Shown here: piece after piece, positions 49,851 to 62,540 of the stretch
How positions within the stretch are numbered: position 1 is the first letter of the stretch
Layout of the letters: each line of letters opens with the position of its first letter
Assembly: GCA_034509425.1 (NCBI GenBank)
Contig: JAVTVJ010000452.1
Coordinates: 372,001 to 436,000, forward strand
Reading direction: 5' to 3'
DNA: 64,000 nt
Origin: Eopsaltria australis
Lineage: Eukaryota; Chordata; Aves; Passeriformes; Petroicidae
Notes under the pieces: model-generated
Database searches by the model: none
Told to the model about the DNA's origin: nothing
Seen by the model: the letters and a program-made list of their open reading frames with translations, nothing else
Made by a program: the position numbers and the translations under genes

Positions 49851-50834
49851 TTATTTGCCATTTATCACAGTAGGGGTTCTGGTGTGCAACAGAAAGCCAT
49901 CCCTTTAATGATGCCTTCAGCTGGCAGCATTGTTCGGCTTAAATAACTACTTGCCAAAAAAGGAAAAGAATTTGTCCTCTCTCTGAATTTGTTATTTCAT
50001 TAGGGTTCCTCAAGAGAACTCTAATAAAGGATTTGAGTGTATTAATCACCCTCCACAACCTTCTCAAGTAAATAGTCTTTTTAAATGTTTGCTACCTCCT
50101 TAGTAGTACATAATTTGCCGGTGCTCGGTGAATCAGCTGAGGTTCAGACTCACTAACCTTTAGAAGTTCGGCCTGTCTGAGCTCATCAGTCTGGGCCCCC
50201 AGCTGAACTGAAAACTGCATTTTTTTTCACTCTTTGTGGCAGGTTTATAGTACAGCACTGCTGGACGCCTGCCATGAAGGAAAACTCAAAACATATAAAT
50301 TCTTCATAAGGCATGCTGGAAGGTGGCACTGAGAAATAATGCTCTCATGCTGTCAGAGGCACTGTGGGGCGAGCAGGGGCAGCCCTCCTTCTAAGACAGA
50401 TGTAGCAACCATTGCTCCTGTTTAAGTCCCTAAATGTGTAATCCTAGTTTATGGGGCCCCAGTGGTGAAAATCTTTCTGCCATTTCTCTGAGGGCTTTTT
50501 TTTTTTTTTGGCACAGACTGTGGGCTCTCAGAAGAGCACTGCAAGGGCCACACTGACAATTTCTGATGCAGACCCCTTGAAATAAATGTAAAGTGCAATT
50601 TTCATTGAAGAGGCATACATTTTAATGACAAATTTCATGATGAACATAGCTAAAATATTACCGGTTTATTTCATACATAAACTGGACAATAAAGCAACCT
50701 AATGTTAGAAAATTTGAAGTTGCAAATCTCTCAAACATATTTGGCATCACCAGGTAACACAGTTCACATACCTTCTTACTTCTTCTTGACATTCCAGTTT
50801 CACTGGTGTTGTTTCTGGTAAATTAAGAAAGCTT
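49851..50834. other. Unique stretch with a T14 run
   Basis: A T14 run lies at 50496-50509. Sequence at 50110-50400 has several CpGs (ccggtgctcggtg, gttcggcc, ggacgcctg, ggggcgag) and is not obviously repeat-derived. No exon is called. Confidence 0.5.
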
Positions 50835-50964
50835 GTGTCTCTCTAAAATGCCAAATAAGAATTTCTGGAATGTCCTCAAAGTGGTCTGTGATTCTGTAAT
50901 TACATATTCACAGACCACTTTGGGGACATTCCAGGGATTTGTACTTGGCATTTGAGAGAGATAC
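50835..50964. repeat. 130-bp near-perfect palindrome without spacer
   Basis: The left arm 50835-50899 and the right arm 50900-50964 are reverse complements at 55 of 65 positions. The centre is the perfect palindrome tgtaa|ttaca. The best kept arm blocks are tctctct near both outer ends, aatgcca, and ctggaatgtc...caaagtggtctgtga (24 of 25 positions). Five of the ten mismatches are confined to positions 21-30 of the arm. Transcribed in either direction it would fold into one long hairpin. The layout suits a palindromic MITE-like DNA transposon remnant (compare the self-complementary MADE1 class in mammals) or a hairpin RNA precursor. I do not recognise the family. No flanking target-site duplication was identified. 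Confidence 0.95.
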
Positions 50965-51773
50965 TTGTAAGATATCCAAATTAGAGCTGTTTGGAGGACA
51001 AGGATCTTATTTTACTACATTTTTTTAAGGTTTAGACTTCTGATATTTTATTCTGATACTGGCCTGAAAATGAAGTCCTTCACATTATTTTGCAAAAGAG
51101 ATTTGAATTATAATGCCAGTTTTTAAATTAAATCCTTTTGATCTTTAGGTTTAGTTCATAGTTCTCTTCTGGTGCTGTACAGGTAGACCCAGATGTGCCC
51201 TCTGACACTTCAGGGTTCACGGTTCAAGGACAGTGACTAAGAAAACTAAAGATACCAGGGCAAGAAAAGGAAAGAAGTCAGCTTAAATCTATGCTCTTCC
51301 TGCATGCACATGCAATAATTCACCTGAGATCACATTCAATCAGTCAGAGAAAATTGTGACAAGGACACTAATATCCTGGACTGGGATTCTTTAAAATACA
51401 AAACCTCCGTCAAATAAATGCAAACTATGACGATAATTTTTGCCCCCGTGAAGTACACAACTGAAAAAATGACAATAAGAATTTAGGTAGAGAGACATTA
51501 ATCCATCTTAATCCAATACAAGCCACCAGCAGGTTTTTCTGCAGCTAAAAGGTTGTGTTTATCTATATAAGCTCACCCCTGGCTGTCAGTAAACGTAGAA
51601 ATACAAAATATTTTCAGATGAGAGCCCATCTCTTCAGTCAAAAGAATTTGTCTCAATTTCCACAAAGGACCACGTTTGTAACCCATTTATCATTTAGGCT
51701 CCTCATGCATAACAGGCAGCACTTACACTAGCAGGTTATCCTGTTTAATTAAATTGAGAAAGAGTTCCCTAAA
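50965..51773. other. Unique non-coding stretch
   Basis: No exon or repeat family recognised. Confidence 0.5.
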
Positions 51774-51807
51774 GTCAGTAAATGACAATGTATTGTCATT
51801 TACTGAC
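51774..51807. repeat. Perfect 16-bp inverted repeat (2-base spacer)
   Basis: gtcagtaaatgacaat is followed by gt and then attgtcatttactgac, an exact inverted repeat of 16 bp. Pairing stops sharply on both sides (A against A). Its perfection suggests recent origin or structural constraint. It could arise by snapback replication error, or be a short cruciform or hairpin. No family is recognised. Confidence 0.97.
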
Positions 51808-54800
51808 ATATGGGATTTAAAAAACAATTAAAAGATGGACATGCCTGAAACTTCAGCAGGAGCTATATTGCATTCATTTTTGGGCCAAAGGCAAGGTCTG
51901 GTAAAGCAGACTTTACACACAATAGTTCTGTCTTACAGACATAAAAGTACACTTCTATTAGTGGACATTTATAAATGATTTATAAAAGGAAAACAGATAA
52001 ATGTGTTGCCATGGATCTATGTAATATGTCTTGTAGGCAAATGTGAGCTCAAAAGTCAGTTCCACCTATTTGACAGTTGCATCTATTTGACAGGAAACAG
52101 ACTGGCCATCCCTGTAATGATTGTTTATCTCTTTATTAAAAACTCTGTTAAATGATTTTTGCACGCATTCATATCTTGGTGTTTATTTGTATATACAATA
52201 GTCATCCCTGAGAGTGATAATGAGTATGTGAAGCCAGTTGTTAAAAAGAATCTGAAAACACTATTCTTCAACTAGTTCCATCAGGTTTTAGTGGTGAACA
52301 GGAGTCTCTGGGACAATAGAGTTTCTTATTTGCTCGTGACAAAGACACTGTTAGGGCTGGTGGGATGCAGGGTGAGTCCTGCAGATCCTGCTGGTAAATG
52401 CAGGGCAACTCTTACTTATTTTAGAGAAATAATTGTGTCCTACTGCAGTATTTTGGGTTTTTTTTAGTCCTAGGCCACAAATCTTTAACATAAAGCAAGT
52501 TAGCGTAGTATGGACAAAAGGTAAGACATCTATTTTAATAATCCTCTCTCTGCTGAGTAAGGAACATAACATTACAACACACAAGAACAGGGGTTTGGGT
52601 TTTATTTTCAATACCTAAAAAAAGTAATTATTTTTAAAATAACTCCATAAACTCCAGCTCTCTAACAGACTCTAAAATTCCAAATCAAAATTAGAACCTG
52701 CAACACCTATCAGGGTCCCTTTAAGAATATTATTCATAGTGATGGAAAAGGATTTAAAGTAATCTCCTTATAGCTGGTTGTAAAGTCTCAGTGACTGAGA
52801 AGACATAAGAATTAGCAGGTAACAGGACACTACCGTCACAACATTTTTACTTACCTCAGTTACTAATAACACTTCAGAAGAGCAGGAAAAGGAAAGGAAT
52901 AACCCAAAGTCTAATATTTCTTCTTCCATTTACACAACTTGTTATTCTTCCCCTGCTTCAAGTTGTGAGAATAGAAGCTATTTGTTAATGTTCTTGTTCT
53001 CCTCCTGGTTCATGTGAAAGGGCAGACAGATAACATCGAGTAGCTGTGCAGGGATACTGCATGTACTTTTTCACTCTACTGCCTAATTATATGGGGTTTA
53101 ATTAAAAATTTATGGTGCCGTATTTTCTGTGATATTATTGCCTGTAAAAAGGGTCTCCATTACACAATCATATTGACTATGTCATGTCCCAGGCAAAACA
53201 CACTAGTCTCTATCTGCTTAAATTTGTTTTAAGGCCCAAATAAAAAAGTTTACACAACGCCTCACTTTGGAGCAGTGAAATTGTCCTGTCTTATGTCTAG
53301 GAGAGTAAAAAAAGGACCTGGAGAAACCAACTAATGCAATCGCCTTCTGTTACAGATCTTGAAGTTTCTAAAATGTCTTTGTGCAGTCAAAGTGTAGAAA
53401 AAGTGTAAAAATCATCTTAGAACATGAAACTGGCTAAACAATAGCTATAGCACAGATAAGAACTGGCATGGTTACAAACATTTTTGTTCTCAGGTTATCA
53501 GGAAACCTTTCCCTCTTTCTGCAAGCATTGTAATTGTTCACAAGCATGGGATTCATCATCCTAATAATCTGTGATTGTCCCACAGGACATCATTTGCCCC
53601 CACATGCTGAAAATGAATCTTGTTGCAACTGCTTACCTAAGAATTGCAGCAATTTTTGGTTCCATGACAGTATGACTGGAATAACAAATGAGAAACAGCT
53701 AATAAAGAGTGAACTTTCAAACAGATAATCACTCATTCCAAATTACATTCAGCTGTAGGCTTTCATAAGCATATTAAAATATACTATATGGGGACTGAAT
53801 ACCTATAGTACATAATATTTCACAAATGAAATCAATTTAACTTTTTCAGAATGCCTTTGTGAGTCATATTTTTAATATTATGTCAGCTTTATGCTTTTAT
53901 ATACAGGAACTATAAAAAGATACAAAGGCAATTTTAAGGGTTTTATTGTACCTATAAATGCACACTCAAGTTAGGTTGCAGCTGTAAACCCTTATGATGT
54001 AATCTCTACCTGTACAACATCCTTTCATATGTTGCTCTTATATTTCTATGCCCCTTGAAGAGGGAAACTTCATATTAACCCTACCCAGGAAATCTACATA
54101 ACCTGTTTCACTGCCTTTCCTCTATCATCATGTTGAAATGTTTGCTTAAAAGCAATGCATAGTTGTTATCACTACTTCTATCGTGTGTTAGCCAGAAACA
54201 AAGACATTTTACTTCCTACATAAGAAAAATTTATGTCAATCCCTCTTTGGCTACACTAATAGATTATATATTGCTCTTTGATATTTGTAAAATATTGAAA
54301 TACAATATTCTGGGAAAAAAATTTTATTAAAAATATTTGCTTATACACTTATACATTTATTTAGATAAATAGAACTTCCATGAAAAAAATTTTGTCAGAA
54401 AATCTCTATTTGGTTCTAAATTCTTTTTTGCTTGGGTTGTGTTGAAATTACATCTTCCATGAGTACTGTATAGTTCTACATGTTCCGTCTGGAAAGAATC
54501 CTTAAAAAGTTTGGTCAGATAGTGTTTTGGGCAAACATATTTCTAGAAAACTTACCATAATTCAAGACCATTATGTTTCTGACCAATAGGTCAGAAACCC
54601 ACAAGTTTTAACTGACATAGTTAATGTCCCATTGTGAAGGGACATGACCATCGCTCTCAAATAAGACCTCTCAGGACTGCTAAAGACAGAATCACAGGTT
54701 AGTAAATCATCTTCTCTTCAGCAAAATAGTGATTCCTTAACATTTATTAAATTGGGCTGCTAAAATGAAGTGCACCATGGAAGCCAGAAGCACTAAGGGA

Positions 54801-56903
54801 GTTCCAGCTCCCTCCAACTCCTTCGACTCCCAACAGTGTTGTGCAAAGTGCTGCACAAATCTAAAAATGTCCATGGTGGCTTCAGTGTGGTTATAAAGCC
54901 TACCTCATCCACATAATGGGCACATCCAGATTCTGCTGGTCCTGAAACATTTTAAGCTTTAAAAATATTTGAAAAAATTAAAATTAGCAGTGTGTGTCAA
55001 AAGCCGTCACTTTAAAAAGTAGCCCCTAAAGACACTTGATAAAACATGGAGAAGTAGATTCAGGTGAAAATAATATTTCACTTTATCTTGTCATGAGTCT
55101 GAATTTCTACTAAAAAAATATGTGTACACAATTCATAAACACTGGGAGTTTTTCTATGAAATTAAGAATGAAGGAGAAAACTCAAATGGTTTTAATGCAC
55201 ATTTTAGCCTTAGACTGTTTCATCATTTTGCCATATTTTCATTGTCTATCCTACCAAAACATAGTTCTTTCTAGTCCTTCTGGCCTTCAGCAACAGAAAA
55301 TTTCCCCTGAAAATGTTGACCAGACCTGTGGCACAGTATCTCCATACCAGCTCACTCCTGTGGAAACCTACATAAGTGCAGGCCTTTTGCTAAACCAGAA
55401 TCTCCAACTTAAAACACATAAAGACAATTAATACTGATGCATTTACTGATACATTTACATAAAGAACAGAATTTCTGATGTATTATTTCTCCTTGCTCTG
55501 CCTGTGTGTAAATTGTGGATGTGGCAAGCACAGTTAAGTGTGGATAAGTAAAGTGGTTTCCTTAGAGATATTAAAAGCAGAAACTATAAAGCAGCGTATC
55601 CTCCCAGCTGATGTTACTTTTTAATGGCATTGATAACACAGAGAACAGACGTAAGTAGCCTCACTGTTTGTATGCACACAGCATAGTTCCCCAAATAGCT
55701 GAATTATTTTCCATATAAGATCATAAAATCTAGACAGAATCTCATAGGGCTGCCATTAGGGAAGAGGGCACAACTATGATGTTTCAATATTAGTATTATA
55801 AGCTAAATATAGCAGCCAGCATTTCTGGGCCCCACTTGTGCTTGTTTCTTCTGTGATGAGTAATTTGTCTCTCCAAGTTAACAGTGAGTCCGTGTGTATT
55901 GGAAAGATGTGATGGCTGCAGCAAGTATGCTTCTAGCAAATCCAGGCCAGAGCACTGACCAACCAGCCATTCCTCTGTCAAATTTTTCTAAAACAGGAGT
56001 CCAAACTGGGCATACAGAAAAGTAATTCCTGAAACCACTGAATGTACAAGAGCACTTCAGCAGTACTGAGAGACAGGGAGGGGAAAGAAAATGTTAGCAT
56101 TGATGTAGAAATCAATTTAGTGAAAAAACTTCATGTTTATCTCTGGATGTCACAGGAGGTAAGGGACTGCAAGCAGACATTCACTGTCCTCAGTGATCAA
56201 TAAGTAATACTTTGTTACAGTTAACGGGCATAAATGCACTGACTTCAGATGCCTGCGTTGATTTTATAACTGCTCTGTGTCTCTGCAGCCACTTAGGGTA
56301 TGTTGAGCCTCTGTAGGGTTTACAGAATTTTGTAACATAAACTGTCAGCTGAAAACAAAAATTTGTATGGAAACATTGGTCACTGAAATAGGTGACACAT
56401 TGTTTCCTGGCTTTTGCTGCTTTCCAAAACCACTTTTCAATTCTTAAAACTGATGTTCAGCATTGTATGATTAGGAGAGTAATGAAAAGGCAACGGGCTA
56501 GGTCTCTGCCAAAACCAGTCAGTGCACAGTGCACAGAGATTGGCAGAGGCTGGGATTGCCTCAGAGATTTTGTCTCTGTGATTATAGCAGGCACCAACAT
56601 TCACAAGCAATATTCCCAATGTGTATCTCCATACACACACACACACTGCCTTCAGTCATAGCACCAAACAGGCTTTGAATCTGATCTCCCGTTACAAGTA
56701 AATTCCACAGAAAATAGAGACCTTAAAAAGTCAAAGAAGGCAGAAGGACCAGCAGCATAGCATCCAATAAGTAACAATAATGCCTTATACATATTTGAAG
56801 AGGGTTTTTAGAATACTGATCCCTTAATGGACAAGAGAAAACCTAGGAGGCACAAGAAAGAATGGAAAAAAGGTCTTTTCCATGCTGCTAGTCAGGAAAA
56901 ATA
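51808..56903. other. Unique non-coding stretch
   Basis: Two neighbouring hairpins are present: gtttctgacc-aata-ggtcagaaac (54575-54598, 10-bp perfect stem) and atgtccc...gggacat (54624-54645). A short (CA)n run lies at about 56631-56646. Frames up to 103 codons are featureless. No exon or named repeat is recognised. Confidence 0.5.
54575..54598. repeat. 10-bp perfect hairpin with AATA loop
   Basis: gtttctgacc and ggtcagaaac are exact reverse complements around a 4-base loop. A second 7-bp stem follows 25 bases later. A Rho-independent terminator reading does not apply to a vertebrate. Its origin is unknown. Confidence 0.9.
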
Positions 56904-57083
<180 letters not shown>

Positions 57084-58170
57084 CTCTACATTTTTGGGGT
57101 TTTTTATTCAAACAGGTCAGGAATGGTAACACATGAAAAGGTAAATATTGTACTAGAAATACAATCTCTCATGTCAAACATGTCTGCAAAGAGCAACTAT
57201 ATAAACATTTGTCTTCTGGATGCTTCTTGAGTAAACTGAGTTTTAAGATGTCAAAGTAAATGCGATTTCTCTGATGATTTTCTGTTTGTTAGTTAAAACC
57301 TCTTTCATTCCTTCACCTGTAACTCATATTCCTCCTTCATCCTTGACTGAAAATGGTTCTGTTGTTATCTCAACTTTCCTAAATTAAATCATATTACTTC
57401 TCCCTCATTTCTTGTTTGTTGAGCACCGTAACAATTATCCTTAAAAACTGGCAAATTTGTATTGTGAGGGCAAGGAAGACAGTAAACTTTCAGATTCTGC
57501 AGTAGTACTATGCATAACATTAATCCTTTTTCACCTGTACAGTTTTCAGGGTTTTTTTCACATACAAAGCAACCTTGGAATACTATAGCAATTTCAAAAA
57601 TTAATAAAATTAGTTTAAATGATGCTTTGTGGTTATTAAGAAATGGCTTACCTTAGTAATTTGAAACCAGATTCTTTTGGGGCCCTTGGCTTAGGCTGGC
57701 TGTATATCGACACTAGATCTCAAATACCATTAGTACAAGGTCATGTACTATAGAGAAAGAGTTTGTGAAGTCTGGACTCTCTATACAGCAACCTTTGGCC
57801 AAGGTATCTGATATACAGAGACACACAATGCTGCAGTTAGCTCTGACTTTTGAGGAACAAGACCTTCAAACTGCCTTGTCTCTTTCCTTCCACCTCATCC
57901 TTTCTCAATACGCAATGTGAAGATAAAATGCGATTAATTTTTTTATTTAGATATTAGGGGTCAGTGTGCTGCTTTTCACGAATGGGATTTGCTCTATCAG
58001 CTCTTTGCCTATTTTGTCTAAAAGTTTATTTGTTCCTTATTGTGTATAGCAAAGTGTATAGCAGAAGCAGAACACAACTGTTACAGGAAGGGTGAGCTTT
58101 CATAGACAGCTTTAACGGAGCACAATGATCAAGAAATTTCAGAATTAAATACAAAAGAACTTTTCTTCAC
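57084..58170. other. Unique non-coding stretch
   Basis: No exon or named repeat recognised. Confidence 0.5.
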
Positions 58171-58268
58171 AACTGTTATAATGGGAGAGTCCCATTTATG
58201 TCTGTGTGTACAAATGATAGGAAATTTATTGAAATACGTTTGTACACAGAGATAATTGTAGAACAGTT
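58171..58268. repeat. Decayed inverted repeat with a nested hairpin
   Basis: aactgtt (58171-58177) pairs with aacagtt (58262-58268), and tctgtgtgtacaaa (58201-58214) pairs with tttgtacacaga (58239-58250) with one mismatched or bulged position. The two outer and inner pairs are offset by about 12 bases. The offset is explained by an extra hairpin in the left arm, aatggga-gag-tcccatt (about 58179-58195). The layout resembles a decayed palindromic element in which one arm acquired a second palindrome. No family is recognised. Confidence 0.6.
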
Positions 58269-61200
58269 TACATCCATAAACAGTGCAGGTCTTTCACTGC
58301 CTTTGACATTCTGGTATCATTCAAGCCTCTTGACAGGTGTAGCATGATTACAGAGCATATTCCCATATCTCTATTTTATACATATATTAAAAGCCTTTTG
58401 GTAGAATATTGCCTTCTTACCAAATACTATTGCACACACCACAGTGGATTTTGCAGACCAATATGCTTAGGAAAGAGTAAAATAGAGGCAGAAATCTGTT
58501 TGTAAAAATAAATCTGTCATGCTTTAGGAGCTAGCTTTTGTCAGTGTAGTACAGTAGAGTATAATATGGCTGCATTTGTCCATCAGTGTCTGTGGAAAGA
58601 AATTAAGAAGCCACAATTTAATCCACTTCCCCCTTGCTTTTGGGTCTCATTTGCTACTGCCAAACACATGCATCAATCCTACCATAGTTGTGTAGATCAA
58701 GGAACCAAGAGAGCTGCTTGCATCTTATACATCCTGTCTTCAGAGAAGACAAAAAGACACTTCCAAATCATGTAAATAGACATATAAATTTAAAAGGTCA
58801 GGTCCTTGCTTCCTTCTATGCCCCTGTGTAACTAAATCTGTTCGGTAGTTTCTACCTGCACTCTGACTTTGTGTGCACATATGCTGAATTTCAACAGCCT
58901 GGTTAAAACAGAAGTGACTTTTAGAGATACACTTCTGAGCAAGAATGGGGGCATAATTAAAAATAAGCAGTTTTAGTCTTAAACAGAATCCATTGGCTTG
59001 ATCATGTGACTGCTCTGTTTCACCTTTATCAGTGCCCATGTAAAGTGCCCATGTATCAAGAGCATATATTCTCTCCACTTATGTTCATAATATTCTGAAT
59101 TAATTAATTGAATTTACATCTAGCCTGATAGCAATGACAAGCCCTATGCCAGCAAATCTAATGAAAGTTATATTTTCTGAGTATGGCTGTATGAACCGAC
59201 TAGTGTTTAGATGAACTGAATTGCACCATTGATTTGTGCTAGTGCTATACTTCACATTATTTTGCTCTTTGGAATTAATCCAATATAAAGTTCAATACCT
59301 GACAGACTGGGGGGGAGGGTGTTGTCATCTCGCCTGTTAGGTTTTCATCTATGAAATAATGTGTTTAAGGGATGCCCCTTTCACACAGATGCTCCTTCAC
59401 ACAGAGAACATTGCAGAAAAAAATCCTCTCTGAAGTTGCATAGTCAATAGCACTATTACAAGCGATCTGTTTTTGGCAAACACTGTATTTGTCCCACAAA
59501 AAAAAAACAGCCCCCAAAAGAAACGGAAACTGGAGGAAAAGACTGCTGAAATTTCAGACTGCTTAAATGATTGTATTCACTGATGTCTTAGCAAAAATCA
59601 GAACTCTGTAAACTTCAGAATGAATAAAGTGGGAAGTGAAAGTAATTCTAAAATGATGTTAATTTACTGTAATATAAAGAAAAAAGCTATTTAAATAGTC
59701 ATAAGTTACGTAACTGACATTTTAAATAAACAGCTTCTTGTTAACAGCCTGACAAGCTTCTTCAAACTGAGGATGACAGTGCTAACATGAGGGTGGGAGA
59801 ATTTTCTGTCATATATTCTTGTCAGGGCTGATGGGAAAGAGACTCATCTCACCTAACTTCAGAACTATGGGTGGACCTCAGCTCCAGAACCAGGCATGCA
59901 ACTAGGTGTACATTCTGTGTCTAGCTAAGTTATAGCTTTTCCTATTCCAGCCAGCTGATTCAGGGCAGTACAGAGAGCTACTGAGGTGGTAAAATGTGGG
60001 TGGCTATTTCAGGGTGAGATGAATAACTTTCTAACTTCTGCTCACTATATGGACTAGATCTGACATTCATTGCTGTGTAACCTTTGGTGTTTAGCATCAT
60101 CTCAGATTCCTCAGAAGTCCAAGATGTCAGCTGAAGGCTGCCAGATATGGCATGGAGCCCTTTGGTTACAGCAGTTGGAGACTATGCTGTGTACCCTGGA
60201 GCACCTCAGGTAACATGTGTTAGGCAACTGAGTTGCACCCTCACTGATTACAGCAGAAACTTAAACAGCTGGCTCACATGCAGTTACCTTCCTGTACACA
60301 TGAAAATTTAGTGTCTCAGTCTCTCTCAACATGGATATCTAATACTTTTTGAGTTGTTCAAGCAATCTCTAGCTCCTTCAGTATTCTATTTACACCACCA
60401 ATCACATTCACCAGCTTTGCAGACATCTGAAATACTCTAGGCAAGAAATTGCACAAATACATATGTTTAGCCTGTTGTAGCCTGCCTTCAGCTTCTAATC
60501 TAAGCTAGTTGTTAAATTTCCTCTCCAGACAACAGAAAGGCATAGATACTTCCTTGAGTCTATTAATCTTACTTGAATGGTTTAACATATTTTTAAAATT
60601 GATTCTCTACTGAGTACAGTACACAACTTTCTGAGAGTAAAAGAAACAATTTTCTGGTAGACAAAAGTGGTGAGAGGGTCTAAGAGACCTAGCATTATTT
60701 CACAATTAATCATTACCAGTATTGACTTAGCCTCTGTTGTGGGGCATCTGAGAACTTCAGTACAAATAATTTACTGACCAGAAACAGCAGAAAGATTTCT
60801 TAGGGAAGACAAGTAGCAGAACACATTGGGTGCTATTACCATGAAGGCTCTAAAAAAGGCACCAGAATACATAATGCTTGATTTATTAGTTTTGTAGGCT
60901 CCAAGTCTTTTCTGAGTGCAAATAGTCTCTGAAATAAGGGGTTATTGCAGAATGCTCCTTAGGCTATATCATGGTGTTTAGTTTTGTCTAATTTAGCTTG
61001 TATTATTCGTCTCCTCTATCTGTTTGAATAAGGGAAACCCCTTATCTCCAAAAGTCTTACCTCCAGGTCGAGGGCTTACTGTGTATTTGAGCCTTGGCCT
61101 TACATAATACACGGTAAATCTTCAGTCTGGTACCTAGACCTGTGCTTGCTTTGCTTGCACTTCATCACAACAGGGGGTTTATAAACTCCAAAGCAAACAC

Positions 61201-62518
61201 TGCCATATACCCATCAGAGCTTATCACAGCAGACCAAGCACAGGCCCTACAGACCAGAACTTGTTTGCATCATCTTGAATTTGGTAAAGCACATTCAGGT
61301 CTTCTCCAAAAAGAAAATAAACTTTCTCATTAATTTTAGTCAAGTATACAACTAAGCATCTCTTGCTGCATAACTTCAATCATATCAGAATGTCTGTTTC
61401 TCTGTGAGGCTTCATACGATGGAGACAGAATACTCTGACAGGTTTCAGTGCTACCATCCTGCCACAGGAACCATGGGCACCTTTGAATACAATTTCATTG
61501 CATGTGACAGCAAGACCCACGGGCTCCTTGGAAATTTGAACTTGAAAAAATATAGCATCTTAAAGTTTGCAAAACTGTTGCATTCTGTTACACAACTGTG
61601 GTATTTTGAATTTAAATTCTGTAATATTAAGGAATACTGTTCAGACACAACAGGGCAAAACTTCCATTTACCCAGACAGAATTTCATGAACCTTCAAAGA
61701 CAGTCAAGAAAATACTTTGCCTTCTGCTTGCATACTACTGACTTTCTCAGCACCTTACCTAATTTTGTAGGTGGACGTTATCCACTTCATAAAAATCACC
61801 TAAAAGCTCCTTCTGACTGATAGAGTTGGGGCTTTTTTTACTATAGAGCTAAATCTCTGTTCATCACTGCAAATTATTGAAAGTTATATATATTCTATAG
61901 CTATCTGCTTTCATTTTAACACGGAAATCAGTCTTTGGATTCAAGTGAACCCATAATCTCATTTTCCTGAAATAGTAAGAAAGAACCGTACATCAAAAAG
62001 GGCAGAAAGAAATCTGTTACATAATTCAAAGCAGGGGGAAAAGAAAAATAATAAGGTGCACATGAAGAGGAATCTTTTTCAGCCAAGATTTTAGTAGAAG
62101 TTTCATTCGACAGTTCTATGATCAATGGTTTATTCAAATTCAGTAATATGGAACCTAATCACACAGAAAGAGCTTTGAAAAATACAGTTAATAGCATCTT
62201 TTCCAATATTTTATCATGGCACATACTGTGCAAAGTTAATGTAATTTAGCTACAATATTGTATGAAAAGTTTTAAAAAATTATTTGAGAATGAGTGGAAA
62301 TTATTCTGTTCTATTATATATTTTTGGAAATTTGATTTTGTCAAATTTTTAAAGTGAATGTAACATTTATAATTGTAAATGAGAAAATTAGCATGAGAGC
62401 ACATTAAAAAAATAGAGAAATCATTATGCTCAGCATGAGTGACTCACCAAAGTGTGGTGAGTAGGAGGTTCTGTGTAGTAACCTGAATTGTACTGAAGAT
62501 ACAGCACACTTTGTGTGC
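58269..62518. other. Unique non-coding stretch
   Basis: Frames up to 138 codons occur (61404-61820 plus, which begins at GTG), without domain or Kozak-type start. A short inverted repeat (actcacca...tggtgagt, 62442-62462) is within chance. No exon or named repeat is recognised. Confidence 0.5.
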
Positions 62519-62540
62519 ACTCTCTCTCTCTCTCTCTCTT
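62519..62540. repeat. (TC)n dinucleotide run
   Basis: About 20 bases of TC repeat followed by TTTC, seen directly. Confidence 0.95.

Noticed and set aside
61404..61820. 138-codon plus-strand frame
   Set aside because: Begins at GTG, has no recognisable domain and is overlapped by an unrelated opposite-strand frame (61451-61687).
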